This document shows positions 1 through 5,624 of a DNA stretch of 6,515 nucleotides, piece by piece (position 1 is the stretch's first letter; each line of letters starts with the position of its first letter). The translations under genes were made by a program, and so were the position numbers. Under the pieces are notes generated by a model. The model saw nothing but the letters and a program-made list of their open reading frames with translations. It was not told where the DNA came from and made no database searches. Origin of the DNA: Deltaproteobacteria bacterium (GTDB lineage Bacteria; Desulfobacterota; Binatia; UBA9968); contig JAJONK010000148.1 in the NCBI GenBank assembly GCA_021323355.1, positions 1-6,515 of the forward strand, in the 5' to 3' direction.

Positions 1-3
1 CAT
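1..3 (-). CDS. Start codon of a minus-strand gene running off the left edge
   Basis: Read on the minus strand, positions 13 to 8 are a perfect AGGAGG, followed by a 4-base spacer and an ATG at 3 to 1. This is the strongest Shine-Dalgarno match in the window, and it points to a gene whose body lies entirely outside. It is oriented like the MFS gene, which ends 122 bases upstream of it. Only the start codon is visible, so nothing can be said about the product. The spacer is slightly short, and a chance match is possible. Confidence 0.5.
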
Positions 4-57
4 AAATCCTCCTATAGAGCGATGTCTGTCGCGCAAGACCCCGAGACGGGTAAAAAA

Positions 58-86
58 ACAATCTCCAGTTACGGAGAATCTGTCAA
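58..86 (-). promoter_or_regulatory. Possible promoter with a dyad, for the gene off the left edge
   Basis: On the minus strand a perfect TTGACA (86 to 81) is followed after 17 bases by GATTGT (63 to 58), a poor -10 with 3 of 6 consensus bases. Within the spacer lies an inverted repeat: on the plus strand TCTCC at 62-66 and GGAGA at 73-77 around a 6-base loop, which could be an operator. It sits about 45 bases before the AGGAGG/ATG at the left edge, suitable for a leader of that gene. The weak -10 keeps confidence low. Confidence 0.3.
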
Positions 87-125
87 GGGCTACGGGTTAG
101 GAAACTGGAACCCAGGCCTGATGCA

Positions 126-1337
126 TCACCGGCGGAGCGGAATCAGGAGCAAACCTATTACAGCCAGAACGGCGAGCGCGGCGCCGAAGAGAAACGGCGC
201 CGATGGACCGTACCAGTCCCACAAAAGTCCTGCGATAAGACTTGCCGGCAATGCCGCGACACCCAAGGCAGCATTGAAAATCCCATAGGCCGTGCCGCGA
301 AGGCGCTCGGATACTAAGTCCGCTACCACCGCGCTGGAGGCCCCGAGAAAAGCACCATAATAAAGTCCGTACCCTGCGTAAAGAATCCATATGTGCCAAC
401 CTTGCGACGCGAAGGCAAAGCCGAGATAGATCACTGCATAGATCAGCCAGCCGGCGATTATTAATCCGCGCCTGCCCAAAGTATCAGAAAGCGTTCCTCC
501 CTTTGTCGAGGTGAGAGCGACAACCAAGCTGAATGCGGCGACGACTAGAAATATTTCAATCGTGGAAAATCCCACTGTCTGAGCTCGGAGCATCAGAAAA
601 GCATCGCTCGAGTTGCCGAGCATGAAGATAGTCAGAACGGCAATGAAAGCCCAGAACCGACCGTCCATTTGAGACCAGGTCAAAGCCGCGGAGCCTTTGA
701 TGGAAGCTCTGGGCCGTTCCTCCACGCACCACGCCATCACCCCGATAGCCGCCAGGCCAGGCAACACCGCAAGAAGCACGAGCCATTGATAACTTTCGCG
801 CGTCAGGGTGAGCGTGTCTTGCTGCGTCAAGTAAAGCACGGCGGCCGCCACGATAAGGCCGAGAAAGCCGCCGGTCTTGTCCATCGCCTTGTTGAAACCG
901 AATGCCCGGCCGCGTAGCTCCGGCGGTGTGATATCAGCAATCAAAGCATCGCGCGGCGCGGAGCGGATGCCTTTACCGACCCGGTCGAGAAAACGTACTG
1001 CAAGCACGAGACCCCACGATGTAGCGAAGAAGAGAAGCGGCTTGGTAAGGTTGGAAAAGCCATAACCCCACAGGGCCAAGGCTTTCTTACGGCCGGTGCG
1101 GTCGGCAAGATGTCCTGAAGCAAGCTTCAGAAGGGTCGCCGTGCTCTCGGCAATCCCTTCAATGAGCCCGATGATTCCGATCCTCACGCCCAAAACATTG
1201 GCCAGAAAAAGCGGCAAGGTGCGTACGGCAACCTCACTGGAGAAATCGTTAAGCAGTGAAACCACTCCCAACGCCCGTACCGTCGGATCGAGTGGCACTA
1301 CGTTGAGCTTATCTTGTAACGTTGCTGTTTGTGCCAT
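126..1337 (-). CDS. Major facilitator superfamily transporter, substrate unknown
   Basis: The encoded 403-residue protein is a hydrophobic inner-membrane carrier of the size usual for 12-TM MFS permeases. The signature loop between TM2 and TM3 is present (GHLADRTGRKK, residues 75-85), and its degenerate copy appears in the second half (GGTLSDTLGRR, 280-290), as expected from the two six-helix halves. A conserved-looking cytoplasmic segment DRVGKGIRSAPRDALIAD (118-135) follows TM4, and a central charged linker (CVEERPRASIKG) separates the halves. I chose the ATG at 1337. An in-frame TTG at 1349 would add four residues, but it lies at the predicted transcription start and has no better ribosome binding site. 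The gene is transcribed away from the padR-chrA operon and shares its upstream region. Substrate cannot be read from the sequence; the neighbours invite, but do not prove, a role in metal or oxyanion or drug efflux. Confidence 0.9.
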   Translation of the reverse strand: MAQTATLQDKLNVVPLDPTVRALGVVSLLNDFSSEVAVRTLPLFLANVLGVRIGIIGLIEGIAESTATLLKLASGHLADRTGRKKALALWGYGFSNLTKPLLFFATSWGLVLAVRFLDRVGKGIRSAPRDALIADITPPELRGRAFGFNKAMDKTGGFLGLIVAAAVLYLTQQDTLTLTRESYQWLVLLAVLPGLAAIGVMAWCVEERPRASIKGSAALTWSQMDGRFWAFIAVLTIFMLGNSSDAFLMLRAQTVGFSTIEIFLVVAAFSLVVALTSTKGGTLSDTLGRRGLIIAGWLIYAVIYLGFAFASQGWHIWILYAGYGLYYGAFLGASSAVVADLVSERLRGTAYGIFNAALGVAALPASLIAGLLWDWYGPSAPFLFGAALAVLAVIGLLLIPLRR

Positions 1338-1354
1338 GGCTTTTTTCAATGAGA

Positions 1355-1383
1355 TCTTTAGCGGTGAAGCAATACTTTGGCAA
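1355..1383 (-). promoter_or_regulatory. Possible promoter of the MFS gene
   Basis: On the minus strand TTGCCA (1383 to 1378, 5 of 6 bases of the -35 consensus) is followed after 17 bases by TAAAGA (1360 to 1355, 3 of 6). Transcription would start near 1348, giving a leader of about 11 bases before the ATG at 1337. The short leader and weak -10 make this a tentative call. Confidence 0.25.
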
Positions 1384-1619
1384 GCGATTCACTTTCCTGG
1401 ATGACGATCGTAACAAACTGCCGCTCGTTCGATCACATATCAGCTCCGAAAAAGATTCGCGAAGGATCGTGGAAGCACTTCTTAGAAACATCCGGCGATG
1501 GCGGTTCCAACGATGATATGGGGCCAGCTTGAGTCGCAAACGTCAACCATGACGGCGGCCGTGATTAGCGAGACATTCGCAATGATAACTTTAAGCGAAT
1601 AAAAAATACTTCAGAGCTC

Positions 1620-1649
1620 TTGAATCAACGTTCTAAAACGTCTTAATAT
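1620..1649 (+). promoter_or_regulatory. Likely promoter of the padR-chrA operon
   Basis: TTGAAT (1620-1625, 4 of 6) and TAATAT (1644-1649, 4 of 6) are separated by 18 bases. A start of transcription around 1656 would leave a leader of roughly 37 bases before the GTG of padR. The inverted repeat ACGTT-CTAA-AACGT fills most of the spacer and a 15-base palindrome overlaps the -10 and the start point. That is the arrangement expected of a repressed promoter. Confidence 0.45.
1628..1641. promoter_or_regulatory. Inverted repeat in the padR promoter spacer, candidate operator
   Basis: ACGTT (1628-1632) and AACGT (1637-1641) are perfect inverse complements around CTAA. The repeat lies inside the presumed -35/-10 spacer. 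PadR-family dimers bind dyads in their own promoters, so this could be one half of an autoregulatory site. The arms are only five bases, so function is inferred from position. Confidence 0.4.
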
Positions 1650-1661
1650 CGAATTTCGATA
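1647..1661. promoter_or_regulatory. Perfect 15-base palindrome TATCGAATTTCGATA, candidate PadR operator
   Basis: TATCGAA (1647-1653) and TTCGATA (1655-1661) are exact inverse complements around one central T. The site overlaps the presumed -10 and the start of transcription, 32 bases before the padR start codon. A bound dimer would block RNA polymerase, consistent with autorepression by the adjacent PadR protein. Its centre is about 19-20 bases from the centre of the neighbouring dyad at 1628-1641, close to two helical turns. Confidence 0.5.
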
Positions 1662-1692
1662 ACGAAAGTGAGACTGGCTTTGTGAGTACTTC

Positions 1693-1998
1693 GTGAACGA
1701 CCAGGACCTTTATAAAGGACTCGTTCGAATTCACATTCTACATCATGCCTCGGAGAAGGCGGTATTCGGATTGTGGTTCATCGAGGAGCTGGCACATCAC
1801 GGCTACAAACTCAGCCCTGGCACCTTGTATCCTATTCTTCACGGAATGGAGGAGAACGGCTATTTGCGTTCGTCGGTACAGCGAGCAGGACGCCAGTCGC
1901 GCCGCGTCTATCGGGCCACCGCGAAGGGAAAGAAGGCTCTTGCCGCTGCAAAAGAAAAAGTCAGCGAGCTCTTTGGTGAGTTATTTGAGAAGGAGTGA
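1693..1998 (+). CDS. PadR-family winged-helix transcriptional repressor
   Basis: This 101-residue cytoplasmic DNA-binding protein is almost entirely one PadR domain. It has a helix-turn-helix with FGLWFIEELAHHGYKLSPGT (residues 25-44), the recognition segment SPGTLYPILHGMEENGYL (41-58) that is the family hallmark, a basic wing (QRAGRQSRRVYRATAKGK, 63-80) and a short C-terminal helix for dimerisation, as in the short PadR subfamily. The start is a GTG; an in-frame stop at 1669-1671 excludes a longer protein, and GTGAG at 1682-1686 may serve as a weak ribosome binding site. PadR proteins often repress the gene beside them. Here the downstream partners are a small unknown protein and chrA, so the inferred role is control of chromate export, with the palindromes upstream as targets. 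The effector is unknown; no cysteines are present for metal sensing. Confidence 0.92.
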   Translation: MNDQDLYKGLVRIHILHHASEKAVFGLWFIEELAHHGYKLSPGTLYPILHGMEENGYLRSSVQRAGRQSRRVYRATAKGKKALAAAKEKVSELFGELFEKE

Positions 1999-2070
1999 GC
2001 TGAGCAGGAGATCGTCTCCATGTGAATGGAAGCTGCCACTAAACTAAAAAGCCCGAAAGGAGAAACGACA

Positions 2071-2448
2071 ATGGCTCAAAGAGGACAAGTTCAAACGGAT
2101 CAGCTGAAGGCTCTTATGGAGGAATTCAAACGACTTCAACAGAAGCTACGAGTTATCCACAAAAAAACTGGCTACGAAGACCTCGGTCACGGGGTGCTCG
2201 CGCTACAAATCGCTGAACATACGGTGGAAGAGACTCTCGAACACACCGGATTGGGTGGAGAGATCCAGAGGAAACCAAACCTGGCGGCACACAGGAAAGC
2301 AAAAGAATGGCGTAACCTAGTAAAGAACTTGCGCGCCCAGGCCGGACAGTTTCTCAAGACTCACCCGAGTGAGGATTTAGAGACCGCTCTAAAAGCTTTG
2401 ACCATCGCGGAGGGTTCGCTCGAAGAGGTAGCCGAGCACTATGAGTGA
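2071..2448 (+). CDS. Unrecognised 125-residue charged helical protein with internal duplication
   Basis: I do not recognise this protein. It begins at the ATG at 2071, preceded by AAAGGAG (2056-2062) with an 8-base spacer; an in-frame ATG at 2026 lacks a ribosome binding site. It has no signal peptide, membrane segment or cysteine, and is rich in Glu, Lys, Leu and His (seven histidines), suggesting a soluble, mainly alpha-helical cytoplasmic protein. Residues 36-58 and 101-123 are similar: both begin EDL and share the pattern ALxIAExxxEExxEH, with 12 of 23 positions identical. The protein therefore seems built from two copies of a helical unit joined by a basic linker (KPNLAAHRKAKEWRNLVK, 68-85). 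Its stop overlaps the chrA start by 8 bases, so the two are probably translationally coupled. This implies a role with ChrA or its regulation, but no function can be read from the sequence. Confidence 0.85.
   Translation: MAQRGQVQTDQLKALMEEFKRLQQKLRVIHKKTGYEDLGHGVLALQIAEHTVEETLEHTGLGGEIQRKPNLAAHRKAKEWRNLVKNLRAQAGQFLKTHPSEDLETALKALTIAEGSLEEVAEHYE
2176..2439 (+). repeat. Two-copy protein-level repeat within the small chr-operon gene
   Basis: Codons for residues 36-58 (2176-2244) and 101-123 (2371-2439) encode two 23-residue segments with 12 identical positions and no gap. Both start with EDL and end with EEx2EH. The DNA is not closely identical between copies, so the duplication is old and maintained at the protein level. 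Confidence 0.6.
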
Positions 2449-3673
2449 CAGCGTTGAGAGTGCGCACTATACAGCAACAGAGGATCAGAGCCACGGTTCT
2501 TTTCTCGAGGTGCTTTGGGCCTCGACGCGGCTGGGACTGACTTCTTTTGGCGGTCCCATCGCGCACCTCGGTTATTTCCATGAAGAGTACGTCAAAAATC
2601 GAAAGTGGATCGATGAGCAAAGTTATGCGGATCTGGTGGCTCTTTGCCAATTCCTACCAGGGCCGGCAAGTAGCCAGGTCAGCATAGCGATTGGCATTCT
2701 CCGCGCGCGTTTCCTTGGCGGGATCGCGGCTTGGATCGGGTTTACCTTGCCGTCCGCGCTTGCGCTAATCGCCTTCGGTTTGGGGATCGGCGTTTTCGCT
2801 GGCGCTGGCGATGCAGGGTGGTTGCATGGCCTGAAAGTCGTGGCCGTTGCCGTGGTTGCGCAAGCAGTTTGGGGCATGGCGCGTTCTCTCTGTCCGGATC
2901 GTGAACGAGCGACGATTGCCATTCTCGCGGCCATTTTCACGTTAGCGTGGCCACGTGCCCTCGGACAGCTTTCATCTATCGTCATTGCCGGACTACTAGG
3001 CACCGTGATCTTCCCGGGACAAACGTCTTCTTCACTCGCGCAGATGCGCTTTCCCGTAGCGAAAAGAACCGGAATAGCCGCTTGGATAATCTTTTTCGTC
3101 CTGCTGGTTGGACTACCGTTTTATCGACAGATAGCGCCGAGCCATGCGGTGGAAGTTTTTGACAGCTTTTTCCGTGTCGGCTCATTGGTTTTCGGCGGCG
3201 GCCATGTGGTGCTGCCTCTGCTTCAAACCGAAGTCGTCGGTCCCGGTTGGGTTACGGTCGAACAGTTCGTTGCAGGTTATGGAGCGACGCAGGCTGTGCC
3301 GGGACCGCTTTTTACGTTTTCCGCTTACCTCGGCACCGTTATGAGTTCTGAACCGAATGGATGGACCGGAGCATTCTTGGCACTGGTCGCGATCTTTCTT
3401 CCGTCATTTCTTTTGGTCATCGGTGCGCTTCCTTTTTGGGATCTGCTTCGCTCGGTCCCCATATTCCAGTCTGCTTTGAAAGGCATCAATGCGGCTGTAG
3501 TCGGCTTATTGCTCGCTGCGCTGTACAACCCCGTCTGGACAAACGCGATCTATTCCCCCGCTGACTTCGCGCTTGGACTCATTGCATTTGCGCTTTTGAT
3601 GTTCTGGAAGTTTCCTCCCTGGCTGGTGGTTGTGTTGAGCGCCGTTGGCGGCGAAGCGCTAGCACGCATCTGA
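2441..3673 (+). CDS. chrA: Chromate transporter ChrA (CHR family, two-domain form)
   Basis: This 410-residue inner-membrane protein belongs to the chromate ion transporter family, whose members export chromate from the cytoplasm using the proton motive force. It is the long form with two homologous CHR halves. The first half shows SFGGPIAHLGYFHEEY (residues 35-50) and FLPGPASSQVSIAIG (71-85). The second shows VFGGGHVVLPLLQTE (250-264) and ATQAVPGPLFTFSAYLG (282-298). Multiple hydrophobic helices fill the remainder, and the length is usual for the family. The ATG at 2441 overlaps the end of the upstream small gene by 8 bases, with AAGAGGT at 2423-2429 as a possible ribosome binding site. It is the last gene of the padR operon and presumably its purpose. 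Some CHR proteins act on sulfate or have no tested substrate, so chromate is a family-level inference. Confidence 0.93.
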   Translation: MSDSVESAHYTATEDQSHGSFLEVLWASTRLGLTSFGGPIAHLGYFHEEYVKNRKWIDEQSYADLVALCQFLPGPASSQVSIAIGILRARFLGGIAAWIGFTLPSALALIAFGLGIGVFAGAGDAGWLHGLKVVAVAVVAQAVWGMARSLCPDRERATIAILAAIFTLAWPRALGQLSSIVIAGLLGTVIFPGQTSSSLAQMRFPVAKRTGIAAWIIFFVLLVGLPFYRQIAPSHAVEVFDSFFRVGSLVFGGGHVVLPLLQTEVVGPGWVTVEQFVAGYGATQAVPGPLFTFSAYLGTVMSSEPNGWTGAFLALVAIFLPSFLLVIGALPFWDLLRSVPIFQSALKGINAAVVGLLLAALYNPVWTNAIYSPADFALGLIAFALLMFWKFPPWLVVVLSAVGGEALARI

Positions 3674-3735
3674 TTCGGCAATAAGCTCACCGCTCCCGAT
3701 CCTCAAAAGCATCTTTTCTCCATTTAAGGAAGGAT

Positions 3736-3771
3736 TTCTTCGGCGGCCACGTTGTCATTGCACTACTATAA
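3736..3771 (+). pseudogene. Possible short remnant of a second CHR-domain gene
   Basis: In the frame starting at 3736 the sequence reads FFGGHVVIALL followed by TAA. ChrA residues 251-261 read FGGGHVVLPLL, followed by Gln (CAA). Eight of eleven positions match over the most characteristic motif of the family, and the Gln codon is replaced by a stop. There is no start codon, and no convincing similarity extends on either side, so it cannot be a working gene. It may be a relic of a duplicated or decayed chrA copy, or a chance match. Confidence 0.3.
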
Positions 3772-3787
3772 TCTTCTCCCTTCAGAT

Positions 3788-3815
3788 CTGACTTTTTGTC
3801 ATTAATTGTAATAAT
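3788..3815 (+). promoter_or_regulatory. Possible promoter of the regulator-tupABC operon
   Basis: CTGACT (3788-3793, 4 of 6 consensus bases) and AATAAT (3810-3815, 5 of 6) are 16 bases apart. They precede the regulator start by about 35 bases, in a locally AT-rich stretch. The -10 overlaps the imperfect palindrome AATTGTAATAATT (3804-3816), a possible operator. An isolated TATAAT at 3767-3772 lacks a partner -35 at normal spacing. Confidence 0.35.
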
Positions 3816-3816
3816 T
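3804..3816. promoter_or_regulatory. Imperfect palindrome over the tup operon -10, candidate operator
   Basis: AATTGTAATAATT is symmetric about the A at 3810 except for one mismatched pair (G at 3808 against T at 3812). It covers the presumed -10 of the operon whose first gene is a DNA-binding regulator, so autoregulation here is plausible. AT-rich palindromes arise readily by chance. Confidence 0.25.
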
Positions 3817-3849
3817 TGTGTTTCTTCGGGAATATGCTATGGCAGAAAT

Positions 3850-4764
3850 ATGGCGCAACCCATACCTCAACTGATGAACACCCGAGAGGTAGCCAGCTAT
3901 CTCGGGATCAACGAGAAAAAAGTCTATGCGCTGGCAAAGGCGCGCAGGATTCCCTGCACCCGAGTCACCGGTAAATGGACGTTCCCGCGGAAACTGATCG
4001 ACTCCTGGATTGAGCAGAGCGCAGTTCAGCCGCAGACCAGAGACCTTCGTCAGGAGCAGCGTCCGTTTCTGCTCGCCGCCGGCAGTGACGATCCCAGTCT
4101 CGGCGTTTTACGCGAGCTGTTTGAACAGCAGACAAAGCCCGCCTCGTTTTTCTTGAACCCCGTCGGTAGCAGCGGCGGTTTGGCTGCCCTTCGTGATGGC
4201 GTTGCCGATCTCGCAACCTCACATATCCTGGATCCCGCCAGCGGCGAGTACAATCTGGCTTTCGTCAAGAACTTCCTGGGCACGAAGGCCGTAGTCGTCC
4301 AGCTGTTTCATCGCCAGCTCGGTCTCGTGGTGGCTCCGGGCAATCCTATGAAGCTGCGCGCGGTTGCCGATTTGGCGCGGCGCAAAGTGCGCATGATCAA
4401 CCGTCAAGCCGGTTCGGGCACCCGTCTCTATCTTGATCACGCGCTGGCGCGACTCAAGATCAACTCGCAAAAACTCAACGGCTACGAAACCGCGGTAGCG
4501 ACTCACGTCGAGGTGGGATTGCGGGTGCTGCGCGGCGAGGTGGATACCGGACTGGCGACCATGACGACGGCGCGGATGTTAGGGCTCGACTTTATACCCC
4601 TGGCGCGCGAGCGCTTTGACGCGGTGATCCCGCAAGAGCGTTTCTTCTCGGCCGGGGTGCAAGCTTTACTGAGCGTTGTCGGCTCGCGTGAGTTTCGCGG
4701 CCGCCTGGAAGCGATGGGCGGGTACGACAGCTCCGAATCCGGGCGGATTATCCAAACGAATTGA
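3850..4764 (+). CDS. HTH/substrate-binding fusion regulator of tungstate or molybdate uptake
   Basis: The 304-residue protein joins two parts. Residues 8-55 form an excisionase/MerR-like helix-turn-helix (LMNTREVASYLGINEKKVYALAKA, then basic R-rich turn and GKWTFPRKLIDSWI). Residues 72-300 resemble the periplasmic-binding-protein-like domain of the COG1910 type, known for molybdate/tungstate binding, with GSSGGL (106-111), NRQAGSGTRLYLD (184-196) and EVDTGLAT (230-237). There is no signal peptide, so it should be a cytoplasmic oxyanion sensor. NRQAGSGTR corresponds in position and pattern to SRGDNSGTH of the TupA encoded next door, supporting a shared ligand. I chose ATG 3850; a TTG at 3796 would add an unlikely hydrophobic leader, and ATG 3874 is also possible. 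Neither has a strong ribosome binding site. It ends 4 bases before tupA, so it very likely regulates its own tup operon. Whether it represses or activates is unknown. Confidence 0.88.
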   Translation: MAQPIPQLMNTREVASYLGINEKKVYALAKARRIPCTRVTGKWTFPRKLIDSWIEQSAVQPQTRDLRQEQRPFLLAAGSDDPSLGVLRELFEQQTKPASFFLNPVGSSGGLAALRDGVADLATSHILDPASGEYNLAFVKNFLGTKAVVVQLFHRQLGLVVAPGNPMKLRAVADLARRKVRMINRQAGSGTRLYLDHALARLKINSQKLNGYETAVATHVEVGLRVLRGEVDTGLATMTTARMLGLDFIPLARERFDAVIPQERFFSAGVQALLSVVGSREFRGRLEAMGGYDSSESGRIIQTN

Positions 4765-4768
4765 TCAA

Positions 4769-5623
4769 ATGCGAACAGCCAAAATCGCCATTGGCGTGCT
4801 CATAACATTTCTTGGGCTGCTGTTTGCCACCGACGGCCATGCCGCTGATGCCGCGAGCCGCAATGTCATCTTGTCGACGACGACCAGCACACAGGATTCG
4901 GGTTTGCTCGATGTGCTGGTGCCGCTGTTCGAAAAGCAGAGCGGCTATAGCGTGAAGACTATCTCGGTTGGCACAGGCCAGTCGCTGGAACTCGCTGCCA
5001 AGGGCGATGCCGACGTTGCGCTGGTTCACGCGCCCAGTTTGGAAAGAAAGTATCTGGCCGACGGTAAACTACACAACCGACGCCTAGTGATGTACAACGA
5101 TTTCGTCATTATTGGACCTAAAGACGATCCGGCTATAATTGCAAAGCTTAACTCCGCGGGCGCGGCTCTCAAAGCGATCGAGCGCGCTAGCGCTCCGTTT
5201 ATCTCCCGCGGCGACAACTCCGGCACGCATAATCTTGAGAAATCATTATGGAAAGCCGCCGGCATTCAGCCCCAGGGTTCCTGGTATATCGAGTCGGGCC
5301 AGAGTATGGGCGCAACTCTCGGCATCGCGCAGGAACGCAATGCCTATACAGTCACCGACCGCGGCACTTATCTGGCGCTGCAAAGGCGTGTCACACTGCC
5401 GATTCTCGTCGAGGGGGATCGTACGTTGCTGAATATATACTCCGTTTTGGAAGTGAACCCCGCCAATGGGCCACGCGTGAATGCAGTCGGAGGCAAGGCC
5501 TTCGCGGACTTCATGGTATCTGATCAAGCGCAAAAACTGATCAAGAGCTTCGGTGTCGAAAAGTTTGGCCAACCTTTGTTTGTGCCCGTCGCCGGCAAGC
5601 GGGAAGAAGAGTTGGGAGCATGA
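4769..5623 (+). CDS. tupA: Tungstate-binding periplasmic protein TupA
   Basis: The 284-residue precursor has an N-terminal signal peptide (basic MRTAK, hydrophobic IAIGVLITFLGLLFA, cleavage probably after A25 in DGHA-AD) and is exported to the periplasm. The mature part opens with STTTSTQDSGLLD (36-48), the signature of the tungstate-binding family, whose Thr/Ser side chains hold the oxyanion. SRGDNSGTHNLE (146-157) supplies the Arg that in characterised TupA proteins contacts tungstate. ESGQSMGATL (175-184) and TVTDRGTYL (194-202) are further conserved stretches. The size matches the family. The start codon lies 4 bases after the regulator stop with only a weak ribosome binding site, suggesting coupled translation. 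It delivers ligand to TupB/TupC. Tungstate is preferred over molybdate by family, but the sequence cannot exclude molybdate. Confidence 0.93.
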   Translation: MRTAKIAIGVLITFLGLLFATDGHAADAASRNVILSTTTSTQDSGLLDVLVPLFEKQSGYSVKTISVGTGQSLELAAKGDADVALVHAPSLERKYLADGKLHNRRLVMYNDFVIIGPKDDPAIIAKLNSAGAALKAIERASAPFISRGDNSGTHNLEKSLWKAAGIQPQGSWYIESGQSMGATLGIAQERNAYTVTDRGTYLALQRRVTLPILVEGDRTLLNIYSVLEVNPANGPRVNAVGGKAFADFMVSDQAQKLIKSFGVEKFGQPLFVPVAGKREEELGA

Positions 5624-5624
5624 C

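Larger units (their letters stand above)
1338..1692. other. Divergent intergenic region between the MFS gene and padR
   Basis: These 355 bases separate two divergently transcribed genes. The right end (1620-1692) carries the likely padR promoter and two palindromes, and the left end a weak possible MFS promoter. The middle, about 1390-1610, contains two short open frames on opposite strands (around 1322-1516 plus and 1309-1539 minus). Neither has a recognisable domain or a good ribosome binding site, so I do not call them. No tRNA-like fold, transposon end or tandem repeat was seen. AT content rises toward 1580-1665, as expected for a promoter zone. Confidence 0.7.

Noticed and set aside
62..77. 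The dyad TCTCC-AGTTAC-GGAGA as a MerR-type operator for a metal-responsive gene
   Set aside because: MerR sites need a dyad centred in a 19-20 base spacer with a recognisable -10 after it. Here no good -10 lies at those distances, so only a generic dyad is claimed.
1309..1539. Minus-strand open frame of 76 codons overlapping the MFS start region
   Set aside because: No recognisable domain, Arg/Ser-rich composition typical of a shadow frame, no ribosome binding site, and overlap with the MFS start.
2017..2030. Small hairpin TCCAT-GTGA-ATGGA between padR and the small gene
   Set aside because: The stem is five base pairs, no T-run follows and it lies inside an operon; probably chance, at most a minor mRNA structure.
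3705..3717. AAAAG-CAT-CTTTT stem after chrA as a rho-independent terminator
   Set aside because: The stem is nearly all A-T with a three-base loop and no following T-run beyond the stem itself, so it would be too weak. No convincing terminator is visible after chrA.
3767..3772. Perfect TATAAT as the -10 of the tup operon
   Set aside because: No -35-like hexamer lies 16-18 bases upstream; the TTGTCA at 3752 is only 9 bases away. The pair at 3788-3815 fits better.
4676..4768. Longer TupA starting at 4676 inside the regulator gene
   Set aside because: It would add 31 residues ahead of a clear signal peptide and overlap the regulator by about 90 bases; the ATG at 4769 gives the standard precursor.
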